DNA from: Paenibacillus sp. UNC499MF | Lineage (GTDB): Bacteria > Bacillota > Bacilli > Paenibacillales > NBRC-103111 | Assembly: GCF_900107975.1 (NCBI RefSeq) | Contig: NZ_FNVF01000020.1 | Span: 1 to 63,707 of the forward strand | Direction: 5' to 3' | Length of the DNA stretch: 63,707 nt | In this document: piece by piece, positions 55,137-63,707 of the stretch | Numbering within the stretch: position 1 is the stretch's first letter | Layout: every line of letters begins with the position of its first letter | Program-made: the position numbers and the translations under genes | Notes under the pieces: model-generated | The model's database searches: none | What the model was told of the DNA's origin: nothing | The model's input: the letters and a program-made list of their open reading frames with translations, nothing else

Positions 55137-56735
55137 ATGTCTGCGACATCAATAACGTTAACTACCTTGGCTGACTGGATGGAATGGGCCGAAGCGGGCG
55201 TCTACACTTCCGTTCCTTATATAACCAGTATCCCGTGGACGGAGGAAATCAGCACGTGGGAACATGCTTGGAGAGCGGCGGGCACCCACGCATTCGTGCT
55301 GGAGAGCGGCAGAGGAGGCCGGTATACCTTCCTTGGGCTGCATCCGGTTGCGACGATAAGCGGCCGTGGGGCATCGGCACAGGCTGCCGAAAGAGACGGA
55401 ACCGTTCCGCACGGCTGGCGGACCGTTCCCATGCAGGGCGCCCCGCTGGATGCCGTCAAGCGGTGGATGGCTCCCTGGCGCTCTCCGAATGTGGCGACTG
55501 CCCCCAAATTCACGGGCGGCTGCGTAGGCTTTTGGAGCTACGATGTCGTGCGGAGCATGGAGAAGCTTCCGGAACTGGCGGAAGATGACCTTCCGCTGCC
55601 GGATTACAGCTTCGCCCGCTACGACGAAGTCTGGGTCTTCGACCGCGAGGGAGGCAGGCTTTACGCGGCCGTGCATACCCCTCTGCCGGCGGAGCCTTCC
55701 GCCTCCGACCTTTCGCGGCTTTATCAGGCCGCCGTGCAGCGCTCGGAAAGCATGCTCCGGCTCTGGCGCGGGCTGGCCGGGGACGCCGAAGCCGGCGCCA
55801 GCCGTCTCCGCCGTGAAGCGGAGTGGCAGGCGCTTGTGAGCGCCGGCGAAGACTCCACGCTGGAGGCGGAAGCGGCGGAAGGCGCAAGCCGCGCCTTTCC
55901 GCGGGAATCGTTCATCCGCGCCGTCGAGCGGATTCAGGCTTACATCGGGCAGGGGGATGTTTTCCAGGTGAATTTGTCGGTCCGCCAAAGCAGACCGCTC
56001 CGAACATCGCCCGAACAGATCTACGAAGCGCTGCGCATCGTGAACCCTTCGCCCTATATGGGGCTGCTGAGGTTCCCCGGCTTCGCGCTGGTGTCGGGAT
56101 CGCCCGAGCTGCTGGTCCAGCTCGAGGGCAGGCACCTGCGCACCCGGCCCATCGCGGGTACGCGCCCCAGAGGCCGCACGCCGGAAGAGGACGCCCGGCT
56201 TGCGGAAGAGCTTCTTTCCAACGAGAAGGAACGTGCGGAGCACGTGATGCTCGTGGACCTGGAGCGCAACGACCTTGGACGGATCGCCCGGTACGGCTCC
56301 GTCAAGGTCGATGAGTTTTTCGTGATCGAGCGGTACTCTCACGTGATGCACCTCGTCTCGGAGGTTACCGGCGAGCTGCGGGAAGGTCTGGACGCTTTCG
56401 ACGTTATTGCGGCCGCATTCCCGGGGGGAACGATTACGGGAGCGCCGAAAATCCGGACGATGGAGATCATTGAAGAACTGGAGCCGGTCCGGCGCGGCCC
56501 TTATACGGGATCGATGGGATGGATTGACTACAACGGCAATATGGAATTTAATATACTTATACGAACGCTTGTCGCGGCCGAAGGCAGCGGGTATATTCAG
56601 GCGGGAGCGGGCATTGTGATCGATTCCGTGCCGGACCGTGAATACGAAGAGGCCCTGAACAAAGCGCGGGCGTTATGGAAAGCGATCCAATTCAGCGAGC
56701 ACAGCATGAGCCGAGCAGGGACAGAAGTCCTGTAG
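55137..56735 (+). CDS. pabB: Chorismate-utilising enzyme, component I (PabB; TrpE-like motif)
   Basis: Aminodeoxychorismate synthase component I by context: it leads the folate operon. The 532-residue protein has an N-terminal domain with FVLESGRGGRYTFLG and a C-terminal chorismate-binding domain (about residues 265-525: PSPYMGLLRFPGF, RTRPIAGTRPRGR, ERAEHVMLVDLERNDLGR, GTITGAPKIRTM). It has Ala (A340) in the PIAGT motif, where classical PabB has Lys (PIKGT); PIAGT is typical of TrpE. ATG 55137 is used, as GAGGGAG is eight bases upstream. An Ala/Arg-rich segment (about 195-260) enlarges it. Confidence 0.9.
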   Translation: MSATSITLTTLADWMEWAEAGVYTSVPYITSIPWTEEISTWEHAWRAAGTHAFVLESGRGGRYTFLGLHPVATISGRGASAQAAERDGTVPHGWRTVPMQGAPLDAVKRWMAPWRSPNVATAPKFTGGCVGFWSYDVVRSMEKLPELAEDDLPLPDYSFARYDEVWVFDREGGRLYAAVHTPLPAEPSASDLSRLYQAAVQRSESMLRLWRGLAGDAEAGASRLRREAEWQALVSAGEDSTLEAEAAEGASRAFPRESFIRAVERIQAYIGQGDVFQVNLSVRQSRPLRTSPEQIYEALRIVNPSPYMGLLRFPGFALVSGSPELLVQLEGRHLRTRPIAGTRPRGRTPEEDARLAEELLSNEKERAEHVMLVDLERNDLGRIARYGSVKVDEFFVIERYSHVMHLVSEVTGELREGLDAFDVIAAAFPGGTITGAPKIRTMEIIEELEPVRRGPYTGSMGWIDYNGNMEFNILIRTLVAAEGSGYIQAGAGIVIDSVPDREYEEALNKARALWKAIQFSEHSMSRAGTEVL

Positions 56736-56758
56736 AAGAGTAGAGGAGGAAGACAAGC

Positions 56759-57346
56759 ATGATTCTTGTCATTGATAATTACGATTCGTTTACGTACAAT
56801 CTGGTTCAATATCTGGGTGAATTAGGGCAGGAAATCGTCGTGAAGCGCAACGATGTCATCGATCTGGCCGGAATTGAGGAGCTTTCTCCGGATCATATTC
56901 TGATTTCTCCGGGGCCGTGTACCCCGAACGAAGCGGGCATCAGCCTTGGCGTGATCCGGCATTTCAAAGGCCGCATTCCCATTCTGGGCGTCTGCCTGGG
57001 CCATCAGGCCATCGGTCAGGCTTTCGGCGGAGACGTGGTCCGGGCAGGCAAGCTTATGCACGGCAAGACATCCCCGATTCACCATGACGGCAAAACGATT
57101 TTCAAAGACATTCCTTCTCCCTACACGGCAACACGCTACCACTCCCTGATCGTCCGCAAAGAAACGCTGCCGGATTGTCTGGAAATTAGCGCCACTTCGG
57201 ATGAAGGAGAAATTATGGCGCTGCGTCATAAAGAATATCCGATCGAGGGTGTGCAGTTTCATCCGGAGTCGATCATTACGGACCACGGCCTGACGCTGCT
57301 CCGTAATTTCCTGGGTCAACCCGTATCGGCGGGAACCGGGGCTTAA
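56759..57346 (+). CDS. pabA: Glutamine amidotransferase, ADC/anthranilate synthase component II
   Basis: Provides ammonia from glutamine to PabB (and, in Bacillus, also to TrpE). The 195-residue class I amidotransferase has the nucleophile in [16 protein letters not shown] (Cys about 79), and His and Glu in GVQFHPESI. It starts [29 protein letters not shown]. Its stop is directly followed by the pabC start. Confidence 0.97.
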   Translation: MILVIDNYDSFTYNLVQYLGELGQEIVVKRNDVIDLAGIEELSPDHILISPGPCTPNEAGISLGVIRHFKGRIPILGVCLGHQAIGQAFGGDVVRAGKLMHGKTSPIHHDGKTIFKDIPSPYTATRYHSLIVRKETLPDCLEISATSDEGEIMALRHKEYPIEGVQFHPESIITDHGLTLLRNFLGQPVSAGTGA

Positions 57347-58225
57347 ATGAAGATTTGGATGAACGGAAATTTGGTAGAAGAAAAAGAAGCGGTCGTTTCC
57401 GTTTACGACCACGGATTTTTATATGGCATGGGGCTGTTCGAGACGTTTCGCACGTACAACGGACACCCTTTTTTACTTGGGGAACATATGGAACGAATTC
57501 GCACAGGCTGCGAGGAGCTCGGCATTCCCCTTCTTACGGACGAGAGCGGGATGAGAGGCAGAGTGAAGGAGCTTCTTGAGGCTAACGGTATGGAGGATGC
57601 CTATTTCCGGTATGCCGTTTCGGCCGGAGTGGACATGCTCGGTTTGCCGGGCGGCGCTTTTTATGAAAATCCCTGCGAGATTCTTTATATCAAAAGTCTT
57701 CCTCTACGCAGAACGGATGAGCCTGCCTCACGCCACCTTCAGCTTCTGACTTTAAGGAGAAATACGCCGGAAAGCGGACGCAGGCACAAGTCCTTTCATT
57801 ACATGAACAATATCCTTGCCAAGAGGGAAATGATGAATTATCCGTGGGCGCACGGGGCGGAGGGACTTTTTCTTACGGATAACGGAGGGTTTGTAGCCGA
57901 AGGAATCGTAAGCAATATTTTCTGGATTCAAGGGTCCGTTTGTTTCACTCCTTCTTTGTCAGCGGGAATCCTTTCCGGCATAACGCGGGCTTTTGTCCTT
58001 AAGCTTGCGGAAAAGGAAGGTCTGGAAGTAAGAGAAGGATTATTTCCTTGGACCGTGCTGTGTGAGGCCGATGAAATTTTTGTGACGAACTCCATCCAGG
58101 AAATCGTTTCCGTAAATGAACTATTTGATGAACGGGGCGGCTCGGTAACCGTCTCACGGGGAAAGGCCGGACCTGTTACGAGCCGCCTGGCTCAGTTGTA
58201 TCGGGAATATACAAGATTACTTTAG
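57347..58225 (+). CDS. pabC: Aminodeoxychorismate lyase
   Basis: Releases pyruvate to give p-aminobenzoate. A 292-residue fold-type IV PLP enzyme: it begins WMNGNLVEEKEAVVSVYDHG, has FLYGMGLFETFRTYNG, the PLP Lys in HKSFHYMNNILAKRE, and NGGFVAEGIVSNIFW. ATG immediately follows the pabA stop, so translation is coupled. The end is 21 bases before folP. Confidence 0.94.
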   Translation: MKIWMNGNLVEEKEAVVSVYDHGFLYGMGLFETFRTYNGHPFLLGEHMERIRTGCEELGIPLLTDESGMRGRVKELLEANGMEDAYFRYAVSAGVDMLGLPGGAFYENPCEILYIKSLPLRRTDEPASRHLQLLTLRRNTPESGRRHKSFHYMNNILAKREMMNYPWAHGAEGLFLTDNGGFVAEGIVSNIFWIQGSVCFTPSLSAGILSGITRAFVLKLAEKEGLEVREGLFPWTVLCEADEIFVTNSIQEIVSVNELFDERGGSVTVSRGKAGPVTSRLAQLYREYTRLL

Positions 58226-58246
58226 CCTTAGGAAGTGAATTTTAGG

Positions 58247-59077
58247 ATGATTCGAACGTTTGCAGCAGGAGAGACAAGCTTTGAACTCGGACGACGGACT
58301 CTCCTTATGGGAATACTGAACGTCACGCCGGATTCTTTCTCCGACGGAGGCTCTTATACCACAGTGGAGCATGCCGTACAACACGCGCTGAGCATGGTGG
58401 AAGAAGGCGCGGATATGATCGACATCGGCGGAGAGTCGACCCGTCCGGGTCACGCGCCTGTTTCGCTCCAGGAGGAACTGGAAAGGGTCGTGCCTGTTAT
58501 CCGGGAACTGATCCGGCACGTGAAGGTTCCGGTTTCGGTAGATACTTACAAAGCCGAGGTTGCCAGGCAGGCAATCGAAGCGGGCGCCCATATCATCAAC
58601 GATGTATGGGGATTCCAAGCGGATCCGGACATGGCCGGCGTGGCCGCTCAAGCCGGCTGCCCGGTTATTCTCACGCATAACCGCCGGGAGGCGGTATATA
58701 CGGATTTTCTGGCGGATGTTCTGCAGGATCTCCGGGAGAGCATTGATCTCGCATTGGGTGCGGGAGTGAAGAAGTCGAATATCATCTTAGACCCCGGTAT
58801 CGGATTCGCCAAAAGCTACGAGCAGAATTTATGGCTGATGAACCGGCTGGAGGCTATCGCGGAACTGGGGTATCCCGTCCTGCTGGGAACTTCCCGCAAA
58901 AGCATGATCCGCACGACGCTCGGACTCCCGTCCGATGATGTCGTTGAAGGAACGGCGGCCACAACGGCGCTCGGGATTGCCCAGGGGTGCGATATCATCC
59001 GTGTACACGATGTGCGGGCAATGAAGCGGGTAGCGGTCATGACGGACGCAATCGTTCGCGGACCCGGAAGTATGTAG
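58247..59077 (+). CDS. folP: Dihydropteroate synthase
   Basis: Joins p-aminobenzoate to the pterin; the sulfonamide target. The 276-residue TIM barrel has the family motifs LMGILNVTPDSFSDGG, DIGGESTRPGH, SVDTYKAEVARQA, and DPGIGFAK, and GTSRKS for substrate binding. ATG 58247 follows AGGAAGTGA; a GTG at 58235 touches that SD. Directly after pabC as in B. subtilis (sul). Confidence 0.97.
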   Translation: MIRTFAAGETSFELGRRTLLMGILNVTPDSFSDGGSYTTVEHAVQHALSMVEEGADMIDIGGESTRPGHAPVSLQEELERVVPVIRELIRHVKVPVSVDTYKAEVARQAIEAGAHIINDVWGFQADPDMAGVAAQAGCPVILTHNRREAVYTDFLADVLQDLRESIDLALGAGVKKSNIILDPGIGFAKSYEQNLWLMNRLEAIAELGYPVLLGTSRKSMIRTTLGLPSDDVVEGTAATTALGIAQGCDIIRVHDVRAMKRVAVMTDAIVRGPGSM

Positions 59078-59165
59078 AGCATGAGTCCGGCCGGGTGAGC
59101 TCTGGGGGTTCCGGCTGGACGATTTTGCACCTATTTGTTTTGAGGCCTGAGGAGGAAGACGCGTA

Positions 59166-59534
59166 ATGGACAAACTTATACTGACACGCATGGAGTTTTA
59201 CGGGTATCACGGCGTTTTTGCCGAAGAAAATAAACTGGGACAGCGTTTTTATGTGGATGTCGAGCTGCACATGCCGCTGGATAAGCCCGGCCGTACCGAC
59301 AACATAGAAGATTCCATCAACTATGCGGAGGCTTATGCCGTTATTAAAGAGGTCGTGGAGAAAAGAACCTTCAAATTGATCGAGGCTCTGGCGGAGCAGG
59401 TTGCATCCTCCCTCCTTGAAACTTATACTAGTATCGAAGAAGTGACGGTGCGGGTGATCAAACCTCATCCGCCATTCGATATTCATTTCGCGGGCGTGAC
59501 AGTCGAGATAAGCCGGAAGCGGGCGCAATCATGA
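59166..59534 (+). CDS. folB: Dihydroneopterin aldolase
   Basis: Cleaves dihydroneopterin to 6-hydroxymethyl-dihydropterin. The 122-residue protein has MEFYGYHGVFAEENKLGQRF, the conserved NYAEAYAVI, and FKLIEALAEQ, with VTVRVIKPHPP near the end. SD GAGGAGGAAG precedes ATG. It overlaps folK by four bases. Confidence 0.95.
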   Translation: MDKLILTRMEFYGYHGVFAEENKLGQRFYVDVELHMPLDKPGRTDNIEDSINYAEAYAVIKEVVEKRTFKLIEALAEQVASSLLETYTSIEEVTVRVIKPHPPFDIHFAGVTVEISRKRAQS

Positions 59535-60067
59535 GTCCTGCCGACATCACGACCGCGTACATCGCGCTTGGCTCCAATATCGGAGACCGGGAACGGTACC
59601 TGGCCGAAGCGCTTAAGAAGCTGGACGAACATCCGCGTATTCAAGTGCTGGCCTGTTCGGCCATTTACGAGACGGATCCGGTCGGGTATGTGGACCAGGA
59701 TGCTTTTTTAAACATGGCTGCCGCCGTTCATACGGGCCTTTCTCCGGAAGAGCTGCTTGCGGTCATGCAGAACATCGAGCAAGTGCTGGGCAGAGTCCGA
59801 GACATTCGCTTCGGTCCCCGAACGATTGACTTGGATTTGCTGCTTTACGGGGAGCGGGAGATCCGCACGCCGGATTTGATTATCCCGCATCCCCGTATGC
59901 AGGAGCGAGCGTTTGTGTTAGTCCCCTTGGCAGAACTTTTTTCCCATATACCGAACACATCGTTTGCATCCATAGAGAAACAGTTGGCTAAACTGGATGG
60001 AAAGGAAGGCGTTATGTTGTGGAAAAAAATGCAGTGGCCCAGCGAATCCGGGCATTCCGCAAGCTGA
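59531..60067 (+). CDS. folK: Hydroxymethyl-dihydropterin pyrophosphokinase
   Basis: Activates the pterin before FolP. The 178-residue protein has AYIALGSNIGDRERYL, the pterin/ATP contacts in RVRDIRFGPRTIDLDLLLYG, and IIPHPRMQERAFVLVPLAE. Start ATG overlaps the folB stop. Its 3' end overlaps the yazB start by 49 bases in another frame. Confidence 0.96.
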   Translation: MSPADITTAYIALGSNIGDRERYLAEALKKLDEHPRIQVLACSAIYETDPVGYVDQDAFLNMAAAVHTGLSPEELLAVMQNIEQVLGRVRDIRFGPRTIDLDLLLYGEREIRTPDLIIPHPRMQERAFVLVPLAELFSHIPNTSFASIEKQLAKLDGKEGVMLWKKMQWPSESGHSAS

Positions 60068-60231
60068 AAGGATACACCCAGAACCAACTCGCCGAACTGC
60101 TCGGCGTTTCAATAGCCGTTCTCGGTTCCATTGAACGGGGAACACGTAAACCGGACACCCGGATGATTCAGAAAATATCCAATGCCTTGGGCATTGAACC
60201 GGAGGAGCTACTTCCGCCCTCCGGCAAATAG
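60019..60231 (+). CDS. yazB: XRE-family small DNA-binding protein YazB
   Basis: A 70-residue helix-turn-helix protein: RAFRKLKGYTQNQLAELLGV, then SIAVLGSIERGTRKPD and ISNALGIEPEELL. Only one HTH and no second domain. GTG 60019 is used with AAAGGAAGG nine to ten bases upstream. It overlaps folK by 49 bases, which supports coupled expression. Its target is unknown; it keeps the same place (folK-yazB-dusB) in Bacillus. Confidence 0.9.
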   Translation: MEKNAVAQRIRAFRKLKGYTQNQLAELLGVSIAVLGSIERGTRKPDTRMIQKISNALGIEPEELLPPSGK

Positions 60232-60242
60232 GAGGAGAACAC

Positions 60243-61253
60243 ATGTTAAAAATAGGCGACGTCGTCGCCCCGAATAACGTTGTACTGGCACCGATGGCCG
60301 GCGTATGCAATCCCGCTTTCCGTCTGATCGCCAGAGAATTCGGATGCGGCCTGGTCTGCGCTGAGATGGTCAGCGACAAAGCGATTGTGCACGGCAACTC
60401 CCGTACGATGGAGATGCTCTATGTGGATGAACGCGAGAAGCCTCTCAGCCTGCAAATTTTCGGCGGCGATACCGATACGCTCGTGCAAGCGGCTAAATAT
60501 GTCGACGCCAATACGAATGCCGATATTATCGATATCAATATGGGCTGCCCCGTACCCAAAATCACGAAATGCGATGCGGGGGCACGGTGGCTGCTCGACC
60601 CTTCGAGAATCGAAGAGATGGTTCGGACGGTAGTAGGCTCCGTGAACAAGCCTGTTACGGTCAAAATGCGTATCGGCTGGGATTCCGAGCATATTTACGC
60701 AATCGAGAACGCCAAGGCGGTCGAGCGCGGAGGCGGCGCCGCCGTCAGCGTGCACGGCCGTACGCGGGAACAGCTCTATACCGGCAAAGCGGACTGGAAC
60801 ATCATCCGCGACGTCAAGCAGTCCGTTTCCATTCCGGTAATCGGTAACGGGGATGTCGTAACGCCCGAAGACGCCAAACGGATGATCGATGAAACCGGTG
60901 TAGACGGCGTCATGATCGGCCGCGGCGCACTGGGCAATCCTTGGATGCTGTATCGCACCGTGCAGTATCTGACCAAAGGGGAGCTGCCGCCCGAGCCGCA
61001 AGCCGAAGAAAAAATGCGTATCGCGACGCTTCATATGGATCGTCTGATCAAGCTGAAGGGCGAGAACGTGGCCATCAAGGAAATGCGCAAGCACATGGCA
61101 TGGTATCTCAAAGGCATGAAAGGCGCCGCCCGTCTGAAGGACGCCATAATGGAACAGACGACCCGGGACGGTATGGTCCGGATTCTGGACGAATATGCGT
61201 CTTCATTCGACAATATGTCCGATAATCAGGAAGAACAGCCTGCTTTGCACTAA
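60243..61253 (+). CDS. dusB: tRNA-dihydrouridine synthase B
   Basis: FMN enzyme that reduces uridine in tRNA. The 336-residue TIM-barrel protein has VLAPMAGVCNPAFR, the catalytic Cys in DINMGCPVPKITKCDAG, the HGRTREQLYTGKADW block, and GNGDV/GVMIGRGALGNPW for FMN phosphate. SD AGGAGGAG precedes ATG. It ends the folate operon; no terminator hairpin was seen before the greA promoter. Confidence 0.96.
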   Translation: MLKIGDVVAPNNVVLAPMAGVCNPAFRLIAREFGCGLVCAEMVSDKAIVHGNSRTMEMLYVDEREKPLSLQIFGGDTDTLVQAAKYVDANTNADIIDINMGCPVPKITKCDAGARWLLDPSRIEEMVRTVVGSVNKPVTVKMRIGWDSEHIYAIENAKAVERGGGAAVSVHGRTREQLYTGKADWNIIRDVKQSVSIPVIGNGDVVTPEDAKRMIDETGVDGVMIGRGALGNPWMLYRTVQYLTKGELPPEPQAEEKMRIATLHMDRLIKLKGENVAIKEMRKHMAWYLKGMKGAARLKDAIMEQTTRDGMVRILDEYASSFDNMSDNQEEQPALH

Positions 61254-61275
61254 GTAAAGGGGGCGCTGGGTTACA

Positions 61276-61304
61276 TTGACAATTGCAATTGGTTGCCCTA
61301 TAAT
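61276..61304 (+). promoter_or_regulatory. Consensus sigma-A promoter of greA
   Basis: TTGACA (61276-61281), 17 bp, TATAAT (61299-61304), both perfect. It leaves a leader of about 90 bases before the greA ATG. Confidence 0.92.
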
Positions 61305-61400
61305 CAGGCAATAAGTTGCATCTTTACGTTAAGTTTTTTGAATAAATGAGTGAATTCGTATAGCATTTCCTTGAATTTACACGACGGGAGATAGGTTTGT

Positions 61401-61877
61401 ATGAGTGAAAAAGAAGTGCTCCTTACCCAGGAAGGCCTCAAAAAACTTGAGGAAGAACTCGAGCATTTGAAATCGGTTAAACGCCGCGAGGTGGCCGAAC
61501 GGATTAAAGTAGCCATCGGCTACGGAGATATCAGCGAAAACTCCGAGTACGAGGATGCGAAGAACGAGCAGGCTTTTATTGAAGGCCGCGTCATTACTTT
61601 GGAGAAAATGCTCCGCAACGCCCGTATCGTAAATTTAGACGAAGTTGACACTAATACGGTCAGCGTGGGTTCGATCGTAACGCTCAAAGATCTCGAATTC
61701 GGCGATCTTGTCGAGTATACGATTGTCGGTACAGCCGAGTCCGATCCTTTCCTGAATAAAATTTCCAACGAAAGTCCTGTAGGCAAAGCGATCCTTGGCA
61801 AGCAGAAGGGCGCTAAAGTCGATGTGACGGTACCAGCCGGCGTTATCCAATACGAAATCATGGACATCAAAAAATAA
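61401..61877 (+). CDS. greA: Transcription elongation factor GreA
   Basis: Rescues backtracked RNA polymerase by stimulating transcript cleavage. The 158-residue protein has the N-terminal coiled coil (about residues 8-75) with the acidic tip [18 protein letters not shown], and the FKBP-like C-terminal domain (about 83-157: [16 protein letters not shown]). SD GGGAGATAGG. It lies between dusB and lysS; in B. subtilis greA is elsewhere in the genome. Confidence 0.96.
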   Translation: MSEKEVLLTQEGLKKLEEELEHLKSVKRREVAERIKVAIGYGDISENSEYEDAKNEQAFIEGRVITLEKMLRNARIVNLDEVDTNTVSVGSIVTLKDLEFGDLVEYTIVGTAESDPFLNKISNESPVGKAILGKQKGAKVDVTVPAGVIQYEIMDIKK

Positions 61878-61917
61878 AACCGCTCTTTCGGAGAACATCC
61901 GAAGCCGCGATTGCAGG

Positions 61918-61942
61918 AAAAGCTTCCTTTGGAAGCTTTTTT
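61918..61942 (+). terminator. Intrinsic terminator after greA
   Basis: AAAAGCTTCC pairs perfectly with GGAAGCTTTT around TTT, followed by TT. Confidence 0.88.
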
Positions 61943-62062
61943 CGCGTAAAATAGACCGTATAATTACGGGCAGCCCGCATAATAAGCGCTGTTTTTCTCC
62001 TCTTGAAAGCATTATCGGGAGCGGGAAGGGCATGCTAAAGGCTTCGCAAAACGGAGCTATAA

Positions 62063-63577
<1,515 letters not shown>

Positions 63578-63587
63578 ATTTGGTTGT

Positions 63588-63616
63588 AAAAAGGCGCCGA
63601 TGTGGCGCCTTTTTAA
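63588..63616 (+). terminator. Intrinsic terminator after lysS
   Basis: AAGGCGCC (63591-63598) pairs with GGCGCCTT (63604-63611), followed by TTTT. Confidence 0.88.
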
Positions 63617-63644
63617 ATTTTTTGTGCTTGTCCAAAAATTGGGC

Positions 63645-63707
63645 TTGCATTCTTTTTGTCAGCGTGGTATCTTATTTAAGTCGCCGCTGAAACACGGTGC
63701 CGACAAC
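63645..63707 (+). promoter_or_regulatory. Probable rRNA operon promoter and leader start
   Basis: TTGCAT (63645-63650), 17 bp, TATCTT (63668-63673), then a GC-rich leader (GTCGCCGCTGAAACACGG) like those before Paenibacillus 16S genes. The window ends before any rRNA gene. The call rests on the promoter, the lysS neighbour and known gene order. Confidence 0.6.

Overview
The window looks like chromosomal DNA of a spore-forming Bacillales bacterium, most likely Paenibacillus or a close relative (inference from gene content and protein sequence; no search was run). It runs from the last bases of a 5S rRNA gene to the promoter and leader of what should be another rRNA operon. In between it reproduces the origin-proximal order known from Bacillus subtilis, from csfB (gin) through the yaa and yab genes to lysS. 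Nearly all genes are on the + strand. The exceptions are a membrane protein beside the 5S gene, abrB, an ecsAB-like ABC transporter, one small unknown gene beside ctc, and one doubtful micro-ORF.

Layout. 1-8.7 kb: 5S end, sigma-G inhibitor gin, PLP decarboxylase, tmk, darA, yaaR, holB, ricT, yabA, yabB, rsmI. 8.7-14 kb: abrB with its two Spo0A boxes, a divergent HD-domain hydrolase that also has two Spo0A boxes, tatD, and ecsAB running the other way. 14-19.3 kb: a c-di-AMP (ydaO-type) riboswitch before yabE, then rnmV, rsmA, yabG, veg and a small sspF-type spore protein gene. 19.6-26 kb: ispE, purR, ridA, spoVG, glmU, ctc, pth, fin. 26-32.4 kb: mfd, a lipoprotein prolyl isomerase, and two tandem spoVT genes. 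32.4-38.5 kb: yabM flippase, yabN, HU, rqcP, yabP, yabQ, divIC, yabR. 38.8-47.5 kb: spoIIE, a VWA protein, the PrkD-type kinase, tilS, hprT, ftsH. 47.7-54.8 kb: nadA-nadB-nadC, coaX, hslO, a PpiC protein, cysK. 55-61.3 kb: the folate operon pabB-pabA-pabC-folP-folB-folK-yazB-dusB. 61.4-63.7 kb: greA, lysS, rrn promoter.

Two themes tie the region together. The first is growth housekeeping: DNA replication and repair (tmk, holB, yabA, mfd), ribosome and tRNA maturation (rsmI, rsmA, rnmV, tilS, dusB, lysS, rqcP), cell wall and division (glmU, ispE, yabE, yabM, divIC), and cofactors (NAD, CoA, folate, cysteine). The second is sporulation control, visible both as genes (abrB, gin, fin, spoVG, spoVT x2, spoIIE, yabG, yabP, yabQ, sspF) and as promoter motifs: Spo0A boxes at abrB and the HD gene, sigma-H at spoVG, sigma-G at sspF and spoVT, sigma-K at yabG, and a 21-bp-spaced promoter at spoIIE. 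Differences from the B. subtilis order are the absence of xpaC/yaaN, yazA, metS, prs and the tRNA genes before spoIIE, and the presence of the HD gene, ecsAB, the mfd-linked lipoprotein, a second spoVT, HU, and nadABC. No insertion sequence, prophage, CRISPR array or tRNA gene was recognised. The most interesting observations concern regulation rather than a wholly new system.
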